Positions 55,624-64,000 of a stretch of 64,000 nt of DNA are shown piece after piece. This DNA comes from Jatrophihabitans sp. GAS493. Its GTDB lineage: Bacteria; Actinomycetota; Actinomycetes; Mycobacteriales; Jatrophihabitantaceae. The notes beneath the pieces were generated by a model that made no database searches, was not told where the DNA came from, and saw nothing but the letters and a program-made list of their open reading frames with translations. The DNA lies in the NCBI RefSeq assembly GCF_900230215.1, contig NZ_LT907982.1:3334001-3398000 (forward strand), given 5' to 3'. The translations under genes were made by a program, and so were the position numbers. The first letter of the stretch is position 1; each line of letters begins with the position of its first letter.

Positions 55624-57744
55624 TTGTCTGATTCGTCATCTGAAGTTGTCGTCGCACACCCCAACTGGTGGAGCGAACTCGACACGAAATCCGTCGACAC
55701 CGCGCGATTGCTCGCGGCGGACGCGGTGCAGAAGGTTGGCAATGGTCACCCCGGGACGGCGATGAGCCTGGCCCCCCTCGCGTACCTGCTTTTCCAGAAG
55801 GTTCTCACGCACAGTCCGTCGGATCCCAACTGGGTCGCGCGTGACCGCTTCATCCTCTCCAACGGCCACTCGTCGCTGACGCTGTACTGCCAGCTGTTCC
55901 TGGCCGGCTACGGGCTGGAGATCGACGACATCAAGGCACTGCGTACCTGGGGTTCGTTGACCCCGGGCCACCCGGAGCACGGGCACACGTTGGGTGTCGA
56001 GACCACCACCGGCCCGCTCGGACAGGGTGTGGGCAACGCGGTCGGCATGGCGATGGCGGCCCGCCGCGAGCGCGGCCTCCTCGACCCGGACGCCGAGGCC
56101 GGTCAGTCGATCTTCGACCACTTCATCTACGTCATCGCCGGCGATGGCTGCCTGGAAGAAGGCATCTCGAGCGAGGCCTCCAGCCTGGCCGGGCATCAGC
56201 AACTCGGCAATCTGATCCTCTTCTACGACGACAACCACATCTCGATCGAGGACGACACCAACATCGCGTTCTCCGAGGACGTCCTCAAGCGCTACGAGGC
56301 CTATGGGTGGCACGTCCAGCGGGTCGACTCCGGTGAAGACGTCACCGCCCTGGAGAAGGCGATCGCCAAGGCCAAGGCCGAGACGGTCCGCCCGTCGATC
56401 ATCGCGGTGCAGACGATCATCGGCTGGCCGGCCCCGACCAAGCAGAACACCGGCAAGGCCCACGGCTCAGCGCTCGGCGTGGACGAGATCAAAGCCACCA
56501 AGGAGATCCTCGGATTCAACCCCGATGTCGACTTCCCCGTGTCGGCCGAGGTTCTCGAGCACACCCGGCTGGCCGTTCAGCGCGGCCGGGAGGCCCAGGC
56601 CGAGTGGCAGCCCAAGTTCGACGCCTGGGCCGCGGCCAACCCGGAGCGCAAGGCACTCTTTGACCGCCTGGTCTCCCGCACCTTCCCGGCCGGCTGGGAC
56701 AGCGCGCTGCCGTCCTTCCCGACAGAGAAGGACGGTAAGCCGAATGCCATCGCCACGCGTGCGGCGTCGGGGAAGGTGCTCGACAGCCTCGCTCCAGTCC
56801 TCCCGGAACTCTGGGGCGGGTCGGCTGACCTGGCCGAGAGCAACAACACCACGATGACCGGCGAGCCGAGTTTCATCCCGGCCGTCCACCAGACCAAGGA
56901 GTGGACGGGCGGCCCCTACGGGCGGACGCTGCACTTCGGTATCCGCGAGCACGCGATGGGTTCAATCATGAACGGCATCACGCTGCACGGGGGCACCCGC
57001 GTCTACGGCGGCACCTTCCTCGTCTTCAGCGACTACATGCGCCCGCCGGTCCGCTTGGCCGCGCTGATGAAGCTGCCGACGATCTACGTCTGGACGCACG
57101 ATTCGATCGGTCTCGGCGAGGATGGCCCGACGCATCAGCCGATCGAGCACCTGGCTGCGCTGCGGGCCATTCCCGGGCTGGACGTGGTTCGCCCGGCTGA
57201 TCCGAACGAGACGGTCGTGGTCTGGAAGACCATCCTGGAGAAGAACGACCGTCCGCACGCCCTGGCCCTGAGCCGACAGGCCCTGCCAGTGCTGGACGCG
57301 GCGAAGGTGGCCAACGCCAGCAAGGGTGGCTACATCCTGGAGGAAGCCTCCGAGGGAATGGCCAAGGTCATCCTGATCGCCACCGGCTCCGAGGTGTCGC
57401 TGGCTCTGGAGGCCCGTACCCGGCTGGAGGCCGACGGCTTCCCGACCCGGGTCGTCTCGATGCCGTGTATCGAATGGTTCAACGAGCAGCAGGCGTCCTA
57501 CCGCCAGCTGGTGCTGCCGCCCGACATCCGGGCCCGGGTCAGTGTCGAGGCCGGCATCTCGCAGGGCTGGCGCGAGCTCGTCCGTGACGGTGGCGAGATT
57601 GTCAGCATCGACCACTTCGGGGCCAGTGCCGCCGCGCCGGTGCTCTTCGAGCAGTTCGGCTTCACCCCCGACCGCATCGTCGCCGCGGCCCACGCCGCGC
57701 TCGAGCGCGCCGGCGACATCACCGGCACCACCACCGGAAACTGA
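55624..57744 (+). CDS. tkt: Transketolase
   Basis: 706 residues. A TPP-dependent enzyme that moves two-carbon units between sugar phosphates in the pentose-phosphate pathway. Signatures: [32 protein letters not shown]/Mg site [20 protein letters not shown], catalytic Glu in FGIREHAMG, and [23 protein letters not shown] at 55624 is used because GGAG lies 8-9 nt upstream and no closer start exists. First gene of tkt-tal-zwf-opcA-pgl, as in M. tuberculosis (Rv1449c-Rv1445c). Confidence 0.97.
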   Translation: MSDSSSEVVVAHPNWWSELDTKSVDTARLLAADAVQKVGNGHPGTAMSLAPLAYLLFQKVLTHSPSDPNWVARDRFILSNGHSSLTLYCQLFLAGYGLEIDDIKALRTWGSLTPGHPEHGHTLGVETTTGPLGQGVGNAVGMAMAARRERGLLDPDAEAGQSIFDHFIYVIAGDGCLEEGISSEASSLAGHQQLGNLILFYDDNHISIEDDTNIAFSEDVLKRYEAYGWHVQRVDSGEDVTALEKAIAKAKAETVRPSIIAVQTIIGWPAPTKQNTGKAHGSALGVDEIKATKEILGFNPDVDFPVSAEVLEHTRLAVQRGREAQAEWQPKFDAWAAANPERKALFDRLVSRTFPAGWDSALPSFPTEKDGKPNAIATRAASGKVLDSLAPVLPELWGGSADLAESNNTTMTGEPSFIPAVHQTKEWTGGPYGRTLHFGIREHAMGSIMNGITLHGGTRVYGGTFLVFSDYMRPPVRLAALMKLPTIYVWTHDSIGLGEDGPTHQPIEHLAALRAIPGLDVVRPADPNETVVVWKTILEKNDRPHALALSRQALPVLDAAKVANASKGGYILEEASEGMAKVILIATGSEVSLALEARTRLEADGFPTRVVSMPCIEWFNEQQASYRQLVLPPDIRARVSVEAGISQGWRELVRDGGEIVSIDHFGASAAAPVLFEQFGFTPDRIVAAAHAALERAGDITGTTTGN

Positions 57745-57810
57745 CCCATCCCCATCCCCCAACCGGCTTCCACAGCTCTCGCCGAAGACCGAACACCCTT
57801 AGGAGTTCAC

Positions 57811-58917
57811 ATGACAGACGCACTGGCGGATCTCTCCGCGGCAGGCGTATCGATCTGGCTCGACGACATCAGTCGCGATCGACTCAAGACCGGCAACCTC
57901 AAGCAGCTCATCGACGACAACCACGTCGTCGGCGTCACCAGCAACCCGACTATCTTCCAGAAGGCGCTCTCGCAGGGCGATGCCTACGACGGTCAGGTGA
58001 AGGATCTGGCCGTTCGCGGCGTGTCGCTGGAGGAGGCCGTTCGCTTCATCACCGCCTACGACATCCGTTGGGGCTGTGACGTGATGCGCCCGGTCTACGA
58101 CGCCAGTGGTGGCCAGGACGGACGTGTCTCACTCGAGGTCGATCCGCGGCTGGCCAACGACACGGAGAAGACGTCCGCCGAGGCGAGCGCACTCTGGTGG
58201 CTGGTGGATCGTCCCAACCTGATGATCAAGATCCCGGCCACCAGGGCCGGCCTGCCGGCTATCACTGAGGCCACTTCGCAGGGCATCAGCGTGAACGTGA
58301 CCCTGATCTTCTCGCTGGAGCGCTACGACGCCGTCATGGCGGCGTACATCGACGGCCTGGAGAAGGCCAAGGCCAACGGGGTCGACCTCTCCACCATTCA
58401 CTCGGTCGCCTCCTTCTTCGTCTCCCGGGTCGACACCGAGATCGACGCCCGGCTCGAGAAGATCGGCACTCCGCAGGCGCAGGCGCTGCGCGGCCAGGCT
58501 GCCGTCGCCAACGCCCGGCTGGCCTACCAGCGCTTCGAAGCGGTCTTCTCCACCGACCGCTGGAAGGCGCTCGCGCAGGACGGTGCCAACAAGCAGCGCC
58601 CGCTCTGGGCCTCGACCGGCGTCAAGGACCCGAACTACTCCGACACGATGTACGTGACCGACCTGGTCGCTCCGGAGACGGTGAACACCATGCCGGAGGC
58701 CACCCTGCACGCGGTCGCCGATCACGGCGTCATCGGTGGCGACACCATCACCGGCGAGTACGACTCGGCGGCCAAGGTGCTGGCCGATCTGGCGGCCGCC
58801 GGCATCGATTACGACGACGTCGTCAACCTGCTGGAGGTCGAGGGCGTCCAGAAGTTCGAGGACGCCTGGAAGCAGCTGCTCGACGGTGTGCAGGCCGCGC
58901 TCGACGCTGGGGCATAG
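57811..58917 (+). CDS. tal: Transaldolase
   Basis: 368 residues, the long actinobacterial transaldolase. It moves a dihydroxyacetone unit between sedoheptulose-7-P and glyceraldehyde-3-P through a Schiff base Lys ([12 protein letters not shown]). Other signatures are [14 protein letters not shown] near the start and [24 protein letters not shown] lies 6 nt before the ATG. It is 66 bp after tkt; a terminator-like hairpin begins 11 bp after its stop. Confidence 0.97.
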   Translation: MTDALADLSAAGVSIWLDDISRDRLKTGNLKQLIDDNHVVGVTSNPTIFQKALSQGDAYDGQVKDLAVRGVSLEEAVRFITAYDIRWGCDVMRPVYDASGGQDGRVSLEVDPRLANDTEKTSAEASALWWLVDRPNLMIKIPATRAGLPAITEATSQGISVNVTLIFSLERYDAVMAAYIDGLEKAKANGVDLSTIHSVASFFVSRVDTEIDARLEKIGTPQAQALRGQAAVANARLAYQRFEAVFSTDRWKALAQDGANKQRPLWASTGVKDPNYSDTMYVTDLVAPETVNTMPEATLHAVADHGVIGGDTITGEYDSAAKVLADLAAAGIDYDDVVNLLEVEGVQKFEDAWKQLLDGVQAALDAGA

Positions 58918-58927
58918 TTCAACGGCA

Positions 58928-58949
58928 GGGCCAGTTCGACGGCTGGCCC
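58928..58949 (+). terminator. Hairpin after tal
   Basis: GGGCCAG pairs with CTGGCCC around an 8-nt loop, just past the tal stop and 146 bp before zwf. Without a U-tract it may be a weak attenuator between tal and zwf rather than a full stop. Confidence 0.4.
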
Positions 58950-59095
58950 AGCTCAAATCACCCGCTGGTCGATGCCGGCCCACCGTCGGCAACACAGCGG
59001 CAACATCCACCTGGGAATGTCCGTTCGGGCGCAAACCCGACGGGCTTCGCAGGGCGCGACCGACAGATCCCGACCGATCCGTACTAGGAGATTTG

Positions 59096-60700
59096 GTGAG
59101 CGAACCAAGTTCAGCCGCTGGGGTAGCAATTCCGGAGGCTCCGGCGGCGACACCACCGACGCAGCTGCCCGGCCGTACGGCCCACGGCAATCCGCTGCGC
59201 GATGCCACTGACCGTCGCCTGCCTCGGGTCCCCGAGCCGTGCGCGTTGGTGGTCTTCGGCGTCACCGGTGACCTCTCCCGCAAGAAGCTGCTGCCGGCGA
59301 TCTACGACCTGGCCAACCGTGGACTCCTCCCGACCGACTTCGTCCTGCTCGGCTTCGCCCGGCGTGACTGGGGCGACGGAGACTTCGAGAGCCTGGCCCG
59401 CAAGTCGGCCCAGGAGCACGCCCGCACCCCGTGGAGTGAGGAGGTGTGGAGCCGGGTCTGCAACAACATCCGCTTCGTGCCCGGCGCCTTCGACGACGAC
59501 GAGGCCTTCGACACGCTGAAGGAGACCCTCGATGACCTCTGTGCCACGCACGGCATCAGGGGCAACGCCGCCTTCTACCTCTCCATCCCGCCGAGCATGT
59601 TCCCGATCGTGCTCAAGCAGATGGAGCGCACCGGCATGGCCAGCAACGAGCTCAACGGCGGCTGGCGCCGGGTCGTCGTCGAGAAGCCGTTCGGTCACAA
59701 CCTGGAGAGCGCCCTCGAACTGAACAAGCTGGTGGACGACGTCTTCACGGCCGAGGACGTCTTCCGCATCGACCACTACCTCGGCAAGGAGACGGTCCAG
59801 AACATCCTGGCCCTCCGCTTCGCCAACCAGCTCTTCGAACCGATCTGGAACTCCAACTACGTCGATTCGGTGCAGATCACGATGGCCGAGGATGTCGGCA
59901 TCGCCGGCCGGGCCGGTTTCTACGACGCCACCGGCGCCGCCCGCGACGTGCTGCAGAACCACCTGCTGCAGCTCCTGGCCCTCTTCGCCATCGAGGAGCC
60001 GGTGGAGTTCTCGCCGGAGTCGATTCAGATCGAGAAGATAAAGGTTCTCCGGGCGATCTCGTTGCCGGCCGACCTGGAGTCCTACGCCATCCGTGGTCAG
60101 TACGACCAGGGCTGGCTGGCCGGTGAGCGAGTGCTCGCCTACCGGGCTGAGAAGGACGTCCCGGCCGACTCGAAGACCGAGTCCTATGCGGCGGTCCGTC
60201 TGGGCATCGAGACACGCCGCTGGGCCGGGGTGCCGTTCTACCTGCGCACCGGCAAGCGTCTGCCGCGACGGGTCACCGAGATCGCGATCATGTTCAAGAA
60301 GGCCCCACACCTTCCGTTCAGCCGCACCGACACGCAGGAGCTGGGGCACAACCAGCTCGTCGTGCGGGTCCAGCCCGACGAGGGACTGACGCTGAAATTC
60401 GGCTCCAAGGTGCCGGGTAGCGCGATGGAGGTCCGGGATGTGGCGATGGACTTCCTCTACGGCGAGGCGTTCACCGAGTCCTCCCCCGAGGCCTACGAGC
60501 GACTCATCCTCGACGTGCTGATCGGGGATGCCACGCTCTTCCCCCGCAACTCCGAGGTTGAGGCATCCTGGCGGGTCATCGACCCGCTGGAGGCGTTCTG
60601 GGAAGGCCAGCAGCCGTGCCTCTACCGGGCCGGCGAATGGGGCCCTAAAGAGGCGGACGAGATGCTGGCCCGTGACGGCCGGGCCTGGCGGCGACCGTGA
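59096..60700 (+). CDS. zwf: Glucose-6-phosphate 1-dehydrogenase
   Basis: 534 residues. It oxidises glucose-6-phosphate to 6-phosphogluconolactone, giving NADPH. The cofactor site is VVFGVTGDLSRKKLLPAIYD, the catalytic motif RIDHYLGKETVQN, and the NADP region FYLRTGKRLPRRVTEI. TAGGAG lies 5 nt before the GTG at 59096. In actinobacteria the enzyme works with OpcA, encoded 58 bp downstream. Confidence 0.96.
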   Translation: MSEPSSAAGVAIPEAPAATPPTQLPGRTAHGNPLRDATDRRLPRVPEPCALVVFGVTGDLSRKKLLPAIYDLANRGLLPTDFVLLGFARRDWGDGDFESLARKSAQEHARTPWSEEVWSRVCNNIRFVPGAFDDDEAFDTLKETLDDLCATHGIRGNAAFYLSIPPSMFPIVLKQMERTGMASNELNGGWRRVVVEKPFGHNLESALELNKLVDDVFTAEDVFRIDHYLGKETVQNILALRFANQLFEPIWNSNYVDSVQITMAEDVGIAGRAGFYDATGAARDVLQNHLLQLLALFAIEEPVEFSPESIQIEKIKVLRAISLPADLESYAIRGQYDQGWLAGERVLAYRAEKDVPADSKTESYAAVRLGIETRRWAGVPFYLRTGKRLPRRVTEIAIMFKKAPHLPFSRTDTQELGHNQLVVRVQPDEGLTLKFGSKVPGSAMEVRDVAMDFLYGEAFTESSPEAYERLILDVLIGDATLFPRNSEVEASWRVIDPLEAFWEGQQPCLYRAGEWGPKEADEMLARDGRAWRRP

Positions 60701-60758
60701 TCGCCGCATCCGACAACGTGGCAACCCGCAAGCAGGCTTGTAACGACAGGAGCACCCG

Positions 60759-61742
60759 GTGACGACACTCTGGGACACGACTGGCACCGCGATCATCAAG
60801 GCTCTGGCTGCCGAGCGCCGCAACGGCGGCGCGGTGACCAGCGGAAACGCGCTGACGCTGGTCATCGTGGTCGACGAGGCGGACGTCGCCGAGGTGGAGG
60901 CCGCCGTGACGATCGCCGCGAGCAAGCACCCGATGCGGATGCTATTGGTGATCCGCCGACAGATCGAGGCGCCCGTCCCGCGGCTGGACGCCGAGGTGTT
61001 GATGGGTGGACGTCTCGGCCCGGGCGAGGCCGTCGTGATGCGTATGTACGGTCGCCTGGCGCTGCACGCCGAGTCAGTGACCCTGCCGCTGCTGGCCCCG
61101 GACGCACCCGTCGTCACCTGGTGGTTCGGGGCCCCGCCGGACCGGATCTCCTACGATCCGCTGGGTGTCTTCGCCGACCGCCGCATCACCGACGTGTCGC
61201 GAGCCGATGACCGGGTCGCCGCCCTGCGCCAGCGGGCCAGCGACTTCGCGCCCGGTGACACCGATCTGGCCTGGACCCGCGTCACCGGCTGGCGGGCGGC
61301 CCTGGCGTCGGCCTTCGACGGCACCGACGACACCGCCGTAGCCGCCACGGTGGAGGGCGACGACTGCGATCCGTCGACTCTGCTGCTGGCCGGCTGGCTC
61401 TCATCGCGTCTGGGCTTCTACGTTCCGGTGCGCAAGGTGGCCGGTCGGGCTATCAGCAAGGTCAGCATTCAACTCAGCGCCGGCACCTCGATCAACGCGC
61501 TGCTGGACGGTTCCCGCCTGGTGCTGCGCCGCGACAACCAGCCAGAGTCGATCGCCCCGTTCGCCGAGCGCTCACTCGGTGAGTTGCTGGCCGAGGAGCT
61601 GCGCCGTCTCGATGAGGACCATGTCTTCGCTGAGGCGCTGGGTGCGGTCTGTGGCGTCAGTGGCCTGCAGCAGCGACCGCGCCACCGCGTCCACATCTGG
61701 AGCGACCCGGCGATGGCCGACCCGCCGGCGAGCGTGGGCTGA
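60759..61742 (+). CDS. opcA: Glucose-6-phosphate dehydrogenase assembly protein OpcA
   Basis: 327 residues, activator or assembly factor of G6PDH. Typical segments: LWDTTGTAIIKALAAERR, NALTLVIVVDEADVAEVEAA, VVTWWFGAPPDRISYDPLGV and the ending VHIWSDPAMADPP. AGGAG precedes the GTG. It lies between zwf and pgl with a 5-bp gap to pgl, in the standard actinobacterial operon. Confidence 0.95.
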   Translation: MTTLWDTTGTAIIKALAAERRNGGAVTSGNALTLVIVVDEADVAEVEAAVTIAASKHPMRMLLVIRRQIEAPVPRLDAEVLMGGRLGPGEAVVMRMYGRLALHAESVTLPLLAPDAPVVTWWFGAPPDRISYDPLGVFADRRITDVSRADDRVAALRQRASDFAPGDTDLAWTRVTGWRAALASAFDGTDDTAVAATVEGDDCDPSTLLLAGWLSSRLGFYVPVRKVAGRAISKVSIQLSAGTSINALLDGSRLVLRRDNQPESIAPFAERSLGELLAEELRRLDEDHVFAEALGAVCGVSGLQQRPRHRVHIWSDPAMADPPASVG

Positions 61743-61747
61743 CTGCG

Positions 61748-62503
61748 ATGGCCGCCGATCCCGAAACCGTGATCGAAGCCTCGGCCGAGGCCCTGGCCCG
61801 CAGTACCGCCGCGCGTACGCTGGCCGCGCTGGCCGCGGCCCAGGATGCACGCCCACTGGCCCATCTGGTCGTCACCGGTGGGTCGATTCTGGAGAACGTG
61901 CTCTCCGAGATGCAGAGTTCACCCGAGCGCGACAGCGTCGACTGGAGTCGGGTCGCCCTCTGGTGGGGTGACGAGCGCTTCGTGGCCTCGGACTCCGACG
62001 ACCGCAACGACAAAGTCGCCTTCGCGAAGTTCTTCAGCCATGTCCCTCTCGCCGAGCCGAACATCCATCGCATGCCATCCACAGACGGCCCGTGGGGCGA
62101 AGATGTGGCGGCCGGGGTCGCGGCCTACGCCGGAGAACTGGCCGCCGCGGCATCGGACGGGGAGGACGTTCCCCGCTTCGACGTGGTGCTCCTCGGCGTC
62201 GGACCGGACGGACACTGCGCCTCCCTCTTCCCGGGTGCGCCCGGGGTCTATGAGACGGAGCCCGCCGTCATCGCGGTGCACGACTCCCCCAAGCCGCCGC
62301 CGACACGCACTTCGCTGACCTTTCGCGGGCTCGGCGCGGCCAACGAGATGTGGGTGATCGTGGCCGGCGCGGGCAAGGCCGACGCCGTCAAGGCCGCGCT
62401 GGGTGGGGCCGACCGGGCTCAGATCCCGTCGGCCGGAGCCCGCGGACGGGTACACACGCTGTGGCTACTCGACGAGGCCGCGGCGTCCGGGCTCACTCAC
62501 TAG
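61748..62503 (+). CDS. pgl: 6-phosphogluconolactonase
   Basis: 251 residues, DevB-type lactonase that hydrolyses 6-phosphogluconolactone. Signatures: LVVTGGSILENVLSEM, ALWWGDERFVASDSDDRN and VVLLGVGPDGHCASLFPG. The last gene of the pentose-phosphate operon. It converges with secG over a 73-bp gap holding a GC-rich hairpin. Confidence 0.95.
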   Translation: MAADPETVIEASAEALARSTAARTLAALAAAQDARPLAHLVVTGGSILENVLSEMQSSPERDSVDWSRVALWWGDERFVASDSDDRNDKVAFAKFFSHVPLAEPNIHRMPSTDGPWGEDVAAGVAAYAGELAAAASDGEDVPRFDVVLLGVGPDGHCASLFPGAPGVYETEPAVIAVHDSPKPPPTRTSLTFRGLGAANEMWVIVAGAGKADAVKAALGGADRAQIPSAGARGRVHTLWLLDEAAASGLTH

Positions 62504-62530
62504 CTCTCGCCACTCGCCGCGGCTGGCTCC

Positions 62531-62549
62531 CCGCCCGGTTCGCGGGCGG
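62531..62549. terminator. Hairpin between convergent pgl and secG
   Basis: CCGCCCG pairs with CGGGCGG around GTTCG in the short convergent gap, suitable as a bidirectional terminator. There is no U-tract. Confidence 0.45.
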
Positions 62550-62576
62550 CGAGCTGCCGATCGAGAACCCGGTCGG

Positions 62577-62810
62577 TCAGAGGTTCTTGTAGAGCAGACC
62601 CAGGCCGATGATGGTGATGGCCCAGACGATCCCCAGGATCACGGTGATCCGGTCGAGGTTGCGCTGCAGCACCGAGGAGCCGGAGACGTTGGAGTAGAAC
62701 GAGCCCCCGAACATCGACGAGAGGCCGCCGCCCTGGCCTCGGTGCATCAGGATCAGCACGATCAGCACCAGGCTGGTGGCGATGAGCAGCAGGGAGAGGG
62801 CAAAAATCAT
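62577..62810 (-). CDS. secG: Preprotein translocase subunit SecG
   Basis: 77 residues with two transmembrane helices (about 2-22 and 52-72) joined by the loop HRGQGGGLSSMFGG, the hallmark of SecG. It assists SecYE-mediated export in the membrane. It follows tpiA by 84 bp on the same strand; the pgk-tpiA-secG order is standard in actinobacteria. Confidence 0.95.
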   Translation of the reverse strand: MIFALSLLLIATSLVLIVLILMHRGQGGGLSSMFGGSFYSNVSGSSVLQRNLDRITVILGIVWAITIIGLGLLYKNL

Positions 62811-62894
62811 GGTGAAGAACCGGCCTTAACAGATGTGCTGACGGAGATTTAGCAGCGGAGCAGGGCTAGCCTACCTGGCGAACCGCAGAGAACC

Positions 62895-63716
62895 CTACCC
62901 AGCAGCCGTCGGCGCGGCTGCGGGAGCGGGCTGACCGGCCGCGATGCAGATGGCAGCGAACTCATCGGCGTCGATGCTCGCGCCCCCGACCAGGGCCCCG
63001 TCGACGTCGACCTGAGCGAGGATCTCGGCCGCGTTGGCCGCCTTCACCGACCCGCCGTAGAGAACTCTGACCCCGGCGGCGACCTCCTTCGAGTACAGCC
63101 GGGCCAGCTCGATCCGGAGCGCGGCGCAGACCTCCTGGGCGTCGGCCGGGCTCGCGACCCGTCCGGTCCCGATCGCCCAGATCGGCTCGTAGGCGATCAC
63201 AATGCCGGCGGCGGCTTCGGCGTCGATGCCGTCCAGCGCGGCGGCCAACTGGCTGGTGCAGTGCGAGATGTGGGTCTCGTCGTCACGAACCTCCAGCGGC
63301 TCACCCACGCAGAGGATCGGGACCAGTGAGTTGCGCAGCGCTGCCTTCACCTTGCTGTTCACCACGGCGTCGGTCTCGGCGTGGTATTCACGCCGCTCGC
63401 TGTGGCCGACGGTCACATATCCGCAGCCCAGCTTGCTCAGCATCGGGCCGGCAATGTCACCGGTGTACGCCCCGGAGTCAACCGGTGAGAGATCCTGCGC
63501 GCCGTGCTTGATGAGCAGCCGATCACCGTCGATCAGCGTCTGCACACTGCGGATGTCGACGAACGGTGGCAGCACGATCACGTCGACTGCTTTGAGCTGG
63601 TCTTCGCTGAGGCTGAAGGCCAGCTTCTGCACGAGGGCGATGGCCTCGAGGTGATTCAGGTTCATCTTCCAGTTGCCGGCGATGAACGGCGTACGGGCCG
63701 CGACCTTGGTGCTCAC
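62895..63716 (-). CDS. tpiA: Triosephosphate isomerase
   Basis: 273 residues. It interconverts dihydroxyacetone phosphate and glyceraldehyde-3-phosphate. Catalytic Lys in AGNWKMN, His in VGHSERREY, Glu in [11 protein letters not shown], and the phosphate loop [17 protein letters not shown] short Ala/Pro tail ([15 protein letters not shown]) follows the barrel. The GTG start overlaps the pgk stop by four bases (GTGA), so the two glycolytic genes are coupled. Confidence 0.97.
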   Translation of the reverse strand: MSTKVAARTPFIAGNWKMNLNHLEAIALVQKLAFSLSEDQLKAVDVIVLPPFVDIRSVQTLIDGDRLLIKHGAQDLSPVDSGAYTGDIAGPMLSKLGCGYVTVGHSERREYHAETDAVVNSKVKAALRNSLVPILCVGEPLEVRDDETHISHCTSQLAAALDGIDAEAAAGIVIAYEPIWAIGTGRVASPADAQEVCAALRIELARLYSKEVAAGVRVLYGGSVKAANAAEILAQVDVDGALVGGASIDADEFAAICIAAGQPAPAAAPTAAG

Positions 63717-64000
63717 GCGAGCACCTCGACGCCGGGAAGTGCCTTCCCCTCAAGGAACTCCAGCGAAGCGCCACCGCCGGTCGAGATGTGCCCGAAGGCC
63801 GTCTCGTCCAGGCCGAGGGCGCGGACCGCGGCGGCGGAATCGCCACCGCCGACCACCGTGAGACCCGGTGCGGCCGAGACCGCCTCGGCAACTCCCTTGG
63901 TGCCGGCGGCGAAGGGGGCCAGCTCGAAGACACCCATCGGCCCGTTCCAGAAGACCGTCTGGGCGTCGGTCAGCGCCGCAGCGAAGGTGGCCACGGACTT
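63713..64000 (-). CDS. pgk: Phosphoglycerate kinase, carboxy-terminal part (cut by window edge)
   Basis: The last 95 residues of phosphoglycerate kinase, which makes ATP from 1,3-bisphosphoglycerate. The nucleotide-binding region [11 protein letters not shown], then [11 protein letters not shown] and [16 protein letters not shown] are diagnostic. The frame is open through base 64000, so the start lies beyond the window. Coupled to tpiA. Confidence 0.96.
   Translation of the reverse strand, partial: KSVATFAAALTDAQTVFWNGPMGVFELAPFAAGTKGVAEAVSAAPGLTVVGGGDSAAAVRALGLDETAFGHISTGGGASLEFLEGKALPGVEVLA

Noticed and set aside
59111-61117. 668-codon minus-strand open frame opposite zwf and opcA
   Set aside because: Spans two well-supported genes and their ribosome-binding sites; composition is typical of a GC-driven shadow frame.

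Overview
This window is a dense, GC-rich stretch of an actinobacterial chromosome and looks like core genome. The markers are opcA next to zwf, DUF3097, a ferrochelatase with a cysteine-rich tail, a SufR-SufBDC-SufS-SufU operon with a Rieske protein, many GTG starts, and a uroporphyrinogen-III-synthase-like protein fused to a winged helix. From memory of the M. tuberculosis H37Rv map, the part from about 17.9 kb to the right edge follows the Rv1437-Rv1488 order: pgk, tpiA, secG, pgl, opcA, zwf, tal, tkt, ctaB, ctaA with an ABC exporter, suf operon, ABC-F, acn, NlpC/P60, moxR-DUF58-VWA, fabG-inhA-ferrochelatase, then nfeD and SPFH. There is no mycobacterial expansion here and the enoyl reductase is InhA-like but shorter, so I infer a non-mycobacterial actinomycete (Frankia/Jatrophihabitans/Nakamurella-like). 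I cannot fix the genus. I saw no tRNA, rRNA, CRISPR array, insertion sequence or prophage.

Layout. 1-9.3 kb: truncated metH, a PrmC-related methyltransferase, a small membrane protein, cinA, a HemD-winged-helix/Nudix pair, a hotdog thioesterase and citrate synthase. 9.4-15.6 kb: an ECF sigma factor with its zinc-type anti-sigma factor, facing a four-function lipid-modification operon (FAD oxidoreductase, DUF1365 fused in frame to a cyclopropane-fatty-acid-synthase-like methyltransferase, DUF1295). This is the gene content of the mycobacterial sigK-rskA/ufaA1 locus in a rearranged order. 16-25.3 kb: CPBP protein, flavin monooxygenase, SPFH/NfeD pair, DUF3097, ferrochelatase, FabI/InhA, FabG and a quinone oxidoreductase. 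25.3-34.4 kb: VWA-DUF58-MoxR operon, moaA, cell-wall NlpC/P60 hydrolase and aconitase. 34.4-45.7 kb: ABC exporter, crotonase, ABC-F and the complete SUF iron-sulfur operon under SufR. 45.8-55.4 kb: acyltransferase, ABC-2 exporter coupled to ctaA, DUF445, ATP-grasp, a DUF2510 membrane protein, a DivIVA-like protein and ctaB. 55.6-64 kb: pentose-phosphate operon tkt-tal-zwf-opcA-pgl, then secG, tpiA and pgk (cut by the edge).

Regulatory sequence is the least expected part. At least a dozen starts carry a TANNNT-like -10 hexamer ending 6-7 nt before the start codon and no Shine-Dalgarno, which is the signature of leaderless transcripts. One such promoter drives a nine-codon upstream ORF whose stop overlaps the start of the next gene. 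The 386-bp gap between the NlpC/P60 gene and aconitase holds two hairpins, a 14-bp palindrome and a possible pseudoknot or attenuator ending in a U-tract. Several other divergent gaps contain perfect dyads. Many operon joints use 1-bp (TGATG) or 4-bp (GTGA/ATGA) stop-start overlaps, implying translational coupling.
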